From NCBI GenBank assembly GCA_028386065.3, contig JAKUCV010001756.1:70187-134186 (forward strand): a stretch of DNA of 64,000 bases. Direction: 5' to 3'. The notes below the pieces were generated by a model that was not told where the DNA came from, searched no databases, and was given only the letters and a program-made list of their open reading frames with translations. A program made the translations under genes and the position numbers. The DNA comes from Turnera subulata (taxonomy: Eukaryota > Streptophyta > Magnoliopsida > Malpighiales > Passifloraceae). Of the stretch, positions 23,080-34,611 are shown in pieces (position 1 is the first letter of the stretch; each line of letters starts with the position of its first letter).

Positions 23080-25754
23080 GTTAGGAATAACTGCCTCATT
23101 AAAAACCTTACCAATAAAAATCCAGTGGGATAAAAACTTAGTAAAGGGAAAAAGAGTGCAGTACGTATTCTACTCCCCCTCATCTTGGCCTCCCTTGATA
23201 TCATGATGTCGTTGCATGTCAATCATCCTTGTTAACTTTTGGTGACGTATGCCTTGTCCGATTACTTTTGACGTATCCGTCCTTCAATTAGGCAATAATT
23301 CGTTGTTGGAACGCCATCCTTGCCATCTTGCTTTTGTGGTTGCATTGATATAGCAGCTATATGTGTACAGTTGTAGCATATGTCTGTCTGTGCATTATGT
23401 GGATTAAATAAAGGACCTGCATCTGTAAAACCAACTATATTCTCTTCAGACTCACAGCGTTAATATAATACCACATCTATTATATTCCGAAGATAAGAGC
23501 ACAAACATATCTTGCCAATAGGTTTATGTCAAAGCTTCAGGCTTTATGTTACTAGCAAGATAAATTGCACTTTGATAGGGTACTTCTGGACCAATCTAAT
23601 TCCTTTATGAGATTTTTTTTTTATCTCAAAACATAGCACGGCATTTGGAAGCTTCTTCAGGAGTTTCAATAATATTTCAATCACAAAAATGGAAGTTCAC
23701 ATATAGATATGAATCATCAACATAATAAATTCATGCATGTACTTTATACTATACATACCCAAATTGGTTTAAACCATATAAAGATTAATTTAGCTTGATT
23801 TTGTATATTCCTGGGCATTAGTTGCTTCAAGCAACTTGAATCCTTCAGGGATTCTCATGTATATGGCATGACTTATGGATTCGTAAAATAGGCTGTAACC
23901 GCATCCACTAGATGCATTTCTAATTCTTTTCATATAATGTCAGACTTATCAAAAATAATTGCATCCACCACAGGGGAGTATATCTCCTCACAATTAATAC
24001 CAGGTCATTTGGGTAAAACTTTGTGCTACAAACCGTGCTTTATATCTCACTATTTATTTCCTTATCCGCACAAATACCCATTTTATGACCGACCAATTTT
24101 ACACCATCTGGTGTACGGACTACAAGTCCGAAAAATTCCTCGCTTCACAAGCGAGTCTAACACAGTTTTAATTATGTCTTCTCTATTTTGGCCAATCATT
24201 CTACGCCTATATTTACCAATAGGTGTAGGTTCGTGATCCTCATTTTATTTATAATATTAAGTGCTATGTAAAATAAATATTCCGTCGACGGTTATTTCAC
24301 GTCGGTTCCATCTTATTCCTGACACTGAATAATTAATCGAGATCTCATCATTTTCATTTATTTCAGGTACTTGAGTTACTTTTGAAACTTTATCAATTTG
24401 TGTCAAAAACCTCTTCTAGAGGACTTTCCTCTTCTTGAGGACTTTTAATATGAACCTCTACTGGAGGTCTTATCTTCTCACTAGGGACCATCTTGTCTCT
24501 TTGCTCCTTTTTCTCTATCGAGATTTTTTTTTTATTTTTTTTGGGAACCGAGTATATATTCTACGCTTCTGGCATACTTTAGATTCATTTGCATTCTTTA
24601 ATTGTTCTTCAGGAACATCAATTTAAACAGGAGCATTTGCAGCTGGTATATAAGATTTGGTCACTCTTTTCAAATCAATAAATATGTCTGGCAATCGATA
24701 TCAATTTCTCTGCGAATGAATCATCATTTGAACTTCAAGTTCATAATTATTTGTTTGAGGATAAAAAACTAGATATGTATTTCAATAAACTCTTGATATC
24801 CAGCTGCTTATTTTCTCCCCCTTATGCTGGGTAAACTCTTTCATCAAATTAATAACCAACATACCCAACATACACAACATATATTCCCAGTCTTCTTTAA
24901 GGACCAATTTTACTATGCTGTGGTGGAGCATTATATGCCGTACAACCAATGGTCCGAAGGTGGGAGATACTAGGTTCATGACCATGAACCAATTAAATGG
25001 GGAGATCTTATGATAACTTGTTGGCTTGATGCACACAAGTGCTGCTGCATGTAAAATACCATTTTCTCAAAACAGTAATATCTCATTAGCAATGGTCTTG
25101 CAATCAATTGGAAAATATTCAATGTACGATTCACCCAGATCGTATTAGGTGTGAACATAAGCTACAGGATGTTCAACCATTATTTCCAACAATATACATT
25201 AACTATTTGAGGAATACACCAATATTATCTAGACATATTGTATTATAATATAATTAGGGATGTGTACCGGCAATTGGCTTAATCATTAAAAGAAGTGCGC
25301 ATAATGCTAACTTGCGTCTAATAAGCACATAATGGACCATCTAGTCGATGCATCGATTAAAATCATAAAAATTTTCTAGTCGTACATGTCCTTGAATTAT
25401 TTTCAAACTTGCTGGTGATTCTAAGCCAACCTCATCATAGGAAGGCCGAACAATTAATTTTCGCAAACAAACAAACACATGGAAATTCATTGATTGTAAA
25501 AACTTCTGGTTTTTCAATGAATGACCAACTAAATTTCGCGCATCATTATTGATCCGGGATGGCCCAACCGGTCATGCCAAGCAATATAAATCCATAAACC
25601 AACTTCAAGTTGGTTCTAGCTTCAAGCTGCTATATATGTGCCAATTTTAAGCTTATTTCTGCCACTCATGTCGAAAAAGATCAGAATTATTGAGCAATAA
25701 TTAATATAGTGGCAAACTTTTTCAAAAACAAATCCTTTTGGATCTTTCCGGGGG

Positions 25755-26500
25755 TCCACGTTTGAAAAAAAAAACTGACACCTTGCTTTCTAGTCTCAGA
25801 CTATAAGAAGGGAGGAGAAATATGTGTAGATTCAGAAAAAAACAAAGAATAAAACATGCCTTCCCCAGCTACTGTCTTCTTTGTTGAGGGTGCCTCTCTA
25901 GGAAGGAGGAATAGACTAGCATATAGTATGGTGAATGAACAACAAGAGGAATTACCGAGTGAGCTCGCAAGAATTCCTCGTTTAGTTTTTGTTGATGAGC
26001 TTTATTCATCTAGGTTCTTTGTAACTCCTATGGAAGAAACTTTCTTCCTAGAGGACCAAGGCAACCTAAGGGCTTGTTTTTATAGCTCAGCTAATTCTAT
26101 TATGTTTTTCATATTTGATAGACTACAAGAAGTTCAGCTAGAGCCTACTTGTCAATTTCTAAATCAAAACAGTTATTATCAGGTTTCCATGATAGCTCGG
26201 AGTGTCCCGAGAGTGTCTGGGTTACCGCCTACATGGCCTAAGGTATGACTGTTACTATGAAATTGCAGGGGTGTAGCCAGAAGATCCCAAGATTTTGTGC
26301 GTACCTTAAGAGATCTGAAGAATCAGTACAAGCCCAACAAGGTATTGATCACTGAAACCTTGTAGCAATCTGAAGAAAATCATGGTGTAATTCCACTCCG
26401 TTTTCCTTCAACGAATCGGTTTGAGATACCTGGAGAAAACAACATGGGTGGTATGTGGTTCTCCTGGAACGAGAGTGTTAGGGTCAACATCAACAATGAG
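25755..26500 (+). pseudogene. Endonuclease-like accessory ORF, copy 1 (broken)
   Basis: An ORF starts at 25856 (MPSPATVFFVEGASLGRRNR) with a possible TATA (TATAAGAA) at 25802. The first ~130 codons have no relative that I recognise. After a TGA at 26246 the same frame continues with NCRGVARRSQDFVRTLRDLK, which resembles the N-terminus of LINE/EEP-type endonucleases (WNCRG, then a TET/TETL glutamate). Further stops stand where the other copy has Trp codons. A homologue lies antisense in the gag element at 39335-39971. It sits inside the copia remnant but is not a copia gene. Confidence 0.55.
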
Positions 26501-26605
26501 GCTCAAAGTTTTAGGGTCAATATTGTACCCAACAAATAAATAACTGTTTAAACTTATGTATGAGAACAATTCCTCTTTGTGAATGTTCTCCAGTTATGGA
26601 TCCAT

Positions 26606-29600
26606 TGAAACACCCCGACCCAAATTTACCCCAACTAACAGTAATTACCAACAATAGTGCCGACACGTGGCACAAACTGTGTAATACAACAGAAAATCGG
26701 CCCATCGGCCCAACAACAATAGACTAACGCCCGGTGTCGGGTACAATAACAATAATAGCACAGCGGAAGTAATTTTTAAGAATCACAACAAAAGCATGAA
26801 TTGACTCGATGCAAAACTATGGATCCAGATCCGTCAGAGGAGATGCCGCAGCCTGCCATGATGCATACCTGCATAAGAACAATGAAGCCTGCCGATGGGG
26901 CAGGTGAGGGGTGAGATTCTCCATAATCTCACCGACGCATAACCCATGATGTACAATATAGCATATACTTAACAGTCAAAAGCACATCAACACGGCATAC
27001 GAGTAGAGAATAGAACACTGAACAAATACAGTCACAAAGAACAATACGGACTATGCAAATGTCCACCCCATCGACTATGCAATGCACTGACCATCTAGCA
27101 CTGACTGTACCATACACTAGTGCCCGACCAGGACACTTCAACTCGACTATGTATTGGGTATCCGACCCGGTCTCAACAGACTATATAATACATACTCTAG
27201 ACCTGACAGACTATACTCAACAGAGGCTCTTCATCGCATGGTAACATACCGATACTGTGCTTGCTGATCATCTAACCCGGTACCCAAACAAACTCAAATC
27301 ACGTGAGCCTCGCTCACCGGGTAGCCGACAACCAGCACGGACCATACCCAACCAATATCACAAACCGGTCCCCGGGTAGAATCACAACACAGCAACAGCA
27401 ACAGCAGCCATCACAGCAACTCGTAACCACAACAACAACATTCCTCACCAATCTCGATCTCTGGGTATCGACATACCCCTAGAAATGACAATAGCCCAAC
27501 TGTCGACCACAACTCGTCAACCACAACTCGTCAACCAACATATCTCATATCCTATCAACAATGACAACTGATACTCATCCGGCAATTATCAAAAGAAACC
27601 GACAATAAACAAAGGATAACTAGCAACCGATGCCAACAACAATAGACTACTCACGACCAACGTCAACAACAACACCCACAAACTGGCAACCTATGCCGAT
27701 CACGGTCAACCGACTATACTGACAACCCTCCAAGGTACGATTATGAGACAACATGCATATGAACATAACACATCACAGCCCAACAAAGCAAAAACACATT
27801 TCAATCAAAGCTGAGCCAAGGCCAAAAGAATGCTTAATTACTTCTATTACCAATTTTATCTTCCGGGCCCTGTCACTGGACAAGCTAGGGGTCAGACCTG
27901 GATATCAACATATTTCGGGTGCCAGACCAAAATCAAGAGAGCCCAGGGATCGACATCCCAAAAATACGAACCCAGGGATAGACATCCCAAAATAGTAACC
28001 CAGGGATAGACATCCCAAATGAATCAACGGGATAGACATCCCAAGCATAGACATGCTTCCACAAGAACCCAGGTCAAGGCCACCACAAAACAGTCTTTAC
28101 CCATCGAGTCAGACCACTACTTCCCAAGTGACATTAAAGTCGTCCACACAATTTCCAATTATCCAATTTCCATTTCCAATATCCATTATCAATTTTCCAT
28201 GTTCAATAGTCCCACAACAATCACAACAGCAATAATCACGGCAATCAAATATCCAACAGTGAAAATCTCAGCAGTTCAACAACAACAAAGCACACAAGTA
28301 ATTCGGCACATATCAAAGGAAATCTACTCTCACAATAATTATCAGCAAATATCACAAAGTTATCAATAATTTTAACCGTAAGAAGCAGTGGAACCTATGT
28401 AGTTCCAAGACCAACCATCCCGGTTATCACGGGTGGAATGACGTATATGCAACCTCACCTGATACTCCTCGAAGGCTGGCATCCAGTTAAGCCTTGATAT
28501 TCCTATAATATAACAACAGTAATTACTTATAATGCACAAACAAAATGATTATGCATGATGCCGGTTAGGAGTTATTAGGCAGCTTATCAGTTTATTTTAT
28601 TATTTCCATAGTTATCTTATCCATTTATGTGGAGGTTACTAACAACCTATTTTCCATCCGATATACCATTCATGTCCAACATAGGTTAAAACCAAAACCG
28701 AGCGGCCAAGCCGTCATCTCGGCCCTTAGGCTGCTTATGTCAAGAAAGCATATGTACGTACCCTTATATGTAGTGTATGTTTGGGAAAATTTATTTGTAG
28801 ATAGATTAAGTTACGACCCATTAAATACATATAGTCCATATGACGTAAATAATACTATTCCCGATTAAATACTAAATACCTATATGTTTTTATATACAAT
28901 AATTATATAATTTCGGAAGCGATAATTATGTTGTAATATTATTTAAATAGTATATCCTATAATAACTCGTTCAATGAAAATTATCTCCATATGAAATTAA
29001 CGTAGCCAATGTATAGCATAAAATATCTGTGTGAATTTGTAGTTGTATTATTTATAATTAAATATCTACATATATAATCATAAGTACATGTATACACAAA
29101 ACTATAAGTGTTTAAGTAAGGATATAGTCTAACAATATCTAAGCCGGTGAGAATAACTGCAATACATTATACGATATATACATATACTTATAATAGATTA
29201 ATAATTAAGATAAGGTAATGCCCAATTTTATTTTTACCCAAAGGAAATATAATTAACGTTATAAAAGTATAACTATATATATATAGCCAATACCATTGTA
29301 GTTATTAAAAGTAAAATAGAATAATTATATATGTCTAGGCCTTTTATTGTTATTAGCCCGAGTAAAGCGTAAGTTCGATGATCCGAAAAATAAATAATTC
29401 CATGGGCCTTCTTTGTAGCCCAATCAAATTAAAAACATAAATTAAAAAGACATAATTGAAATTAAAGCATAAACCATAAAATTAATATTGGCTTAAATAA
29501 ATTAAACGTTCGTTTTTCTAACGCCGTTATAAAAATCCGAGTCCGCTTATGCTCATGAAATATCCAAAAGTTCGATTATTACCCAAAGTCCAAGTCCGGG

Positions 29601-31220
29601 TTCATTGGAAAATTTCCGAGACTTCGCCGGAGTAAACCCGAGACACCGGATTCTCGCCGGATTCCGGCAAGTACTGTTCACAGCGGTCACCCACGCAAAG
29701 GAAGCTCCTCAACTACTGTTCACGGCAGCGGCTCCTCAGCCATAAAAACTCCAGCACCGTGCCACCACGCCCATATTCCGAGCACCAATACCGTCACCAT
29801 CCCCACGGTCGTTTTTCGGTGACCGGAATTCCACCAAACAACCATATCCACTAACCAAAACACCAACACCCAAGTCCACAGCAACTTCGTCAGCGGCATC
29901 ATCACCTCCACTAACGGCAGGACCTAACCAAGGCAGTCAACCTACCCACCCATTACACGGCCAGCACAGAAACCAAAAACCCCCAAATCCAAAAAAAAAC
30001 ACAAACCAAAAATCCAATTTCAGGAACCCATAATAATTAATTGAATCCCAATTAACAACAACCCCAGAGGAAGCGTGGAGAAGAGAGGGGGAGGCTCAGC
30101 CGGAGACTTACCCAGTCTTGGCGGCGGCGGCGTCGGGTTGGGGAGGAGGACAGAGGCGGTGGCGCGTGTCGCACGAGGAAGAGAAGGGGTGCAACGGCGG
30201 CGGTTTGAGCTCCTCGTCTGGTCGGCGGCGCGACTGGTGGAAGGAGAGAAACGGCGGCGACTGGCAGAGGAGAGGGCTGGGAGGAGAGGAAAGAAGAGAT
30301 GGTGCGATGATGGTGTGGTGGTGAAGGATGGCGGCGGTCAGGGGTAGTGGTGCCGGCCTCGTCAGCGAAGGGGAGAGGAAGAAGAGGAGTAAAGGAAGGA
30401 GGAAGAGGCGTCGGGTCGGTGGAGAAAAGGGAAGAAGGCAGAAGAGGGAGATGGGGAAGGAAGAGAGAGGGCAATGGTGATGGTGAGGAATCGGTGAAGA
30501 GGGGAAAAAATAGAAAAAAGAAAGAAGATGGTGGAAGGTGGGGAGAAAGTGGGGAAAGATAAGATTTAGGAAAAAGAAGGTGGAGAAGGTGGGTGTGGCC
30601 GGTGGGTGAGTGGAGGAGAAAAAGAAAATGGGAAGGAGATAAGAAAAAGGAGAAGAAAAAGATAAGGAAGAAAAGAAGGAAAAAGAAAAATGAGAAAAGA
30701 AAAGAAAAAGAAAAATGAGAAAAGAAAAGAAAAAGAAACGGGAGAGAGGAAGAGTTCGTCCGGGAGAGAGAAAAATTACGACTCGGTGTCGGCAGCATTA
30801 TTGGTTCGGAAAAAGACTAAAATACCCTCACGTTTATTCTTTGATCCGTTTACGCCACAAGGGCATTTTCGTCTTTCCGAAATTCATCCCGGCCCCGAAA
30901 ATACAACTTAGGCTCGAAAAATCTGATTAATTCTTCTGAGCGTCGTGGAATTCTCGGAATTGGAAACCGAAGCTCGGTTAGCCGTGTAGAATTCTCGGAA
31001 GTTCTAGGTAACCCTCGGAATCGATTCCGAGGCTCGGTTAACGAGGATACTCCGAAACATCGTATATCCTCGGGGATCGAAACGAAGTTCGGTTACTCCC
31101 GATAACTTCGGAAAATTCGGTGCGGTAGAATTCTCGAATTACAACGATAAAATTTTATTTACCGTCGTAGGAGTTAAAACGACTCGGTAAAATCTCAAAA
31201 ATTTTACCCGGGTCGTTACA
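26606..31220 (-). mobile_element. Solo LTR (4.6 kb), Ty3/gypsy-like family 1
   Basis: The plus-strand ends are TGAAACACCCCGACCC (26606) and CCCGGGTCGTTACA (31220), so on the minus strand it is TGTAACGACCCGGG...TTTCA. It is flanked by the 5-bp duplication TCCAT at 26601-26605 and 31221-31225. It holds the palindrome array (27946-28058), two TACTGTTCAC motifs (29672, 29714), a GC-rich leader (30050-30560) and a purine-rich tract (30600-30780). No internal region is present, as expected after LTR-LTR recombination. Confidence 0.92.
27946..28058. repeat. Five covarying palindromes in the solo LTR
   Basis: GGGATCGACATCCC (27946), GGGATAGACATCCC (27975, 28003, 28029) and AAGCATAGACATGCTT (28043-28058). 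The last is the exact reverse complement of the unit at 1771-1786 and also neighbours a GGGAT..ATCCC unit there. Confidence 0.9.
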
Positions 31221-31653
31221 TCCATTATGCAATAATAATATGCATGTTTTCCCTTAGCTTTGCCATTATAATCTCATCCACGGCCACAGGCACAATTAAT
31301 TATACAGTCTTATTCGCTTCAGGGAATAGATCAGAGTCAATTCGACGAGATCCATAGCAATTTCTTTTATTACTGTAAGTAGGAGTGTCTGTACTATTCA
31401 AGAGTATATGCTCTTCCAGAGCATAAATATATGATCTTCCAGATCATAGTAAAGCTTGCGTTCTTCAGGAGCATATTAAAACTCATGCTCTTCTAGAACG
31501 CATTAATCTTCTTCTCATTTTGAGATTGTACTATCATATGCTATGTCATTGCATTGTCTCCAGGGCATTTGTCCCGAGCCATTATTCTAGAAACAATTAT
31601 AACATGCTGTAAAGTAAACATAATGTAATAAAATATAACACATAATAATAAAG

Positions 31654-32613
31654 GGTTTAATGTCACATTTCGTCCTTGTGTTGCCCCCTCAAATTGAAAT
31701 TCGTCCTTGTGTTGAGTTTTGATTGGTTTTGATCCCTCAATTGGTCAATTTTTTAGGGTTTTAGTCCTTTTTACCGATTTTACCCCTAAATTCAGGACTT
31801 TACTATCCAAACCAGTTTACCAACTCAAAATTCGACCCAACTAACCGACCCAACCCGGAACCCCATTGAAAAATCTCCAATAAATATATAACTCTACCTC
31901 CAAATATTAAAATTTTGGAAATCATTAAAAAAAGTACAAAAATATTTTTAAAATATTTTTTAAAATAAAAATCATAAAGTAGATTATCTTTTAGTTTAAA
32001 TTTTTTTGAAAATATAATTTTTTCTAGACAAGTAGGGAAAAAGCTTACCACTCTAAGTCGACTATGCCTTTTTGACTACTTTTATAAGAGGACTTGTGTG
32101 GAGAAGAAAGGAGAGAAAAACGAACAAAAGAACAAAAGTAGAGAAAAAAATTTAAATTTGCAAATTTTTAAATTAAAAAATAAAAAAAGATAAAAAACAT
32201 GTGGAGAAGAAAGGTTTAAATTTTAAAATTTTTAAAATTTTAAATTAATTTGATTTATGTTTTTTTAATTTTTTTTTAAAATTTTTAAAAAATAATTTGA
32301 TTTATGATTTTTTAGTTTTTTTAAAATTTTTAAAAAATAATTTGTATTTTTTTTATGATTTTAAAATTTTTGATGTTGGGAGGTAGAGTTATTTGTTTAT
32401 TGTAGATTTTTGAATAAGGTTCCGGGTTGGGTCGAATTTCGGGTGGGTAAACTGGTTTGAACAGTAAAGTACTGAATTTAGGGGTAAAATCGGTAAAAAA
32501 GACTAAAACCTTAAAAAATTGACCAACTAAGGGATCAAAACCAATCAAAACTCAACACAAGGACGAATTTCAATTTGAGGAGGCAACATAGGGACGAAAT
32601 GTGACATTAATCC
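31654..32613. mobile_element. Non-autonomous Mutator-like element, 960 bp, with long TIRs
   Basis: Terminal inverted repeats of about 290 bp start GGTTTAATGTCACATTTCGT at the left; the right end, read inward, is GGATTAATGTCACATTTCGT. The element is flanked by the 10-bp direct repeat AATAATAAAG at 31644-31653 and 32614-32623. The AT-rich interior (about 31950-32320) has no ORF. Long TIRs and a 9-11 bp target duplication fit the Mutator superfamily. Confidence 0.85.
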
Positions 32614-32623
32614 AATAATAAAG

Positions 32624-33936
32624 CTGAACATAAAATAAAATCATTCAATATATATTGGCTTGCACCTTCAGGGTAAGCACGATAAGAACAATATCCATCT
32701 TCTGGTGGTCATACAATATCCATCTTCTGGTGGTCATATTTTTCTTCAAAATTTTTTTTATTTAAAGATCTACAGGATCTTTTGACAGTGAGACATCTAG
32801 TCTTTGCTTTATTTCCTCTTTTATTGCATCTTCCAGACTATTAGCATTTAGATGCATTCATTGTCCATGACAAATTTCTTCCGAAAATTTCAAGGGCCTT
32901 TAAATCAAGTTTCATAATAACAGTAATAACAAAAGATATAAAATAAATAAACATGGGCCTTTTATTAATTAGCCCAATTAAAATTAAATGACCGAAAATT
33001 AAATGCAATGGGCCTTGTACGAGCCCAAGCAAAACGTAAATTGAAACGAGAAATTAAATACCATGGGCCTTTGAATAGCCCAATCGAAAAATTAATGAAA
33101 CATAATTTAAACAAAACATAAGCATAATAATAGATAGTATATAATATACGCTTACTTGATAAATCTTTCAGCAATATTAATTCTCCCCCCTTTTATTCTT
33201 TTTTTTTAATCAATTTTTTTTTTGGGACTGGGCCGAACAGTGATAGCCCAGGCCAAAGCAAAGAGCCCAGCACCAGACCTGCCAGAGCCCGTCCCAGCTC
33301 CAGGCCTGCCAGAGCTCGAAGCAGTCCGACCCAGATCATGAGACCAGGCCAGGGACCCGCCAGGTCAACCCAGCCCCGGCCACGACCCGGTTGCAGAAAA
33401 TGGGCAGGGGTCGTCTTAATCCCCGCAGCTCACCTTGGGAGATGCAAGCGGCGGAACGACGAGGCGAGCAGCGAGCAAGGCGAGGCGACGCAAGGGGTGT
33501 GGCACGGCTGTGACAAGGTGCAAGAGAGGAAGGCGGGTCCGGGTTTCCGTGTCGTGTCGCCCTCTCCTAGCGGCGCATCCGGCGGCACAAAAGGGAGGAA
33601 GAAGCGGCGTCGAGATCGCGACGACACGACAAAGAGGCTGGTGAGGGCGGTGGCATGAGAGGCAGCATGGAACTCTTACGCGTGAACAGTAACCAGAGGT
33701 TGACGACACTGTTCTTCTTCTTCTTCCTTTTTGTTTTTTTTTTTTGTGAACGGCGAGGGGCGGTGCTGCTACTGGCAGAAAAAGGCACGGCCTGCTCGTC
33801 GGTGGTGGCAGGCTGTAGTGTGGTGGACCGAGGAAGGCACGAGCTGTATCAGCAGCAGGTGGCAGTGGTGGTGGTTGTGGGTGGTGAGGTCTCGGGTGTG
33901 GTGTTTCTCAGTTGGTTAAAGTTCATGTTGATAACA
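32624..33936 (-). other. Leader/gag-side part of the copia remnant, no intact gene
   Basis: It contains repeated GGGCCTT...AGCCCA phrases (32955-33095) also found in the solo LTR near 29380, a GC-rich part (33240-33660) with a GTGAACAGTA motif at 33682, and a repeated CATCTTCTGGTGGTCAT (32695-32735). The mixture suggests captured or recombined LTR-leader sequence. I see no coding gene. Confidence 0.4.
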
Positions 33937-34130
33937 TGTTGAAAATATAAGGAACTAATGCTGTGTAATGTACTGTTTGGTGGATAACAAGAAGAAGAGG
34001 AAGAAGAAGAAAGGGGAAAGCAGCCAAATTTTCATTTCCTCATCAACTATAGGTAGGTAATGTACAGATATATATAGGCAATGTGTTAGGTGGGATACAA
34101 TGACATTCATTTATCACATGTTTTATAACA
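33937..34130 (-). mobile_element. 5' LTR of the copia element, 194 bp
   Basis: On the minus strand it runs TGTTATAAAACATGTG...ATATTTTCAACA with an internal TATATATA promoter-like stretch. Directly inside is TGTTATCAACATGAAC, the position and form of a copia primer-binding site. Confidence 0.75.
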
Positions 34131-34606
34131 CTATGACTTTTGTCTTTTCATTTTTAATCAAGCTAAAACCGTTCAAGCAAAACCAAGACCCGGGCTACCT
34201 TCAAACACCATACAAATAAGAACCAAACTTTGGTACCTGCACAACAAACAAAGAAAGAAAAGAAAAGAAAAGCCAAAAGGGCCTAAGCACAGCATGCATG
34301 GCTGGCAAAACCGAAGAGAGAGGAAGCAGCCCCTAGCTTGCTTTTATTCAAACCCGAGAACCTGCCACCATTGTTGTCTCCATCACCCTCCTCGTCACCG
34401 GCGCCATCCACACTCCCCACCATCGACGGCTCAAAACTAAGCCCTGTAAGATCTGTTGCAAACAAAGATTCTGGCTTCAAAGGCCAGCTGCTACACCCAC
34501 TGGTACTCCAATTTGTTTAAACTGGAACTCTTAAAAACTAAGTTGCTAACAACTAGAGACCTTAGCACTTCAGGAAAAGAAGGGCGATTAGTGAGGGAAC
34601 AAAAGG
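34131..34606. other. Unique flank between copia LTR and gag element
   Basis: A minus-strand frame (34283-34480) reads a Gly/Asp-rich peptide ending SKLGAASSLFGFASHACCA. It could be the end of a broken host gene, but I see no splice structure or homology. TSD GGAAA of the next element ends at 34611. Confidence 0.35.
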
Positions 34607-34611
34607 GGAAA

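Larger units (their letters stand above)
23080..34130 (-). mobile_element. Degenerate Ty1/copia retrotransposon, interrupted by other elements
   Basis: On the minus strand, in order: a 194-bp LTR (34130 to 33937), leader and gag-side sequence (to 31221, interrupted by the element at 31654-32613), pre-integrase-like RLGHPGSIMMR near 25.5 kb, integrase-end sequence HAAALVCIKPTSYHKISPF near 25.0 kb, and reverse-transcriptase sequence with EDIIKTVLDSLVKRGIF and YSPVVDAI near 24.2-23.95 kb. Frameshifts and stops are frequent. The 3' LTR is missing: the element ends in the pre-polypurine sequence at about 23080, next to the oxygenase stub. The solo LTR (26606-31220) and an endonuclease-like fragment (about 25755-26500) lie inside it. 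Confidence 0.75.

Noticed and set aside
23937..24236. 99-aa plus-strand ORF
   Set aside because: It is the antisense shadow of the degenerate copia reverse-transcriptase region on the minus strand.
30052..30798. 248-aa minus-strand ORF
   Set aside because: Low-complexity reading of the LTR leader and purine tract; no domain, no start context.
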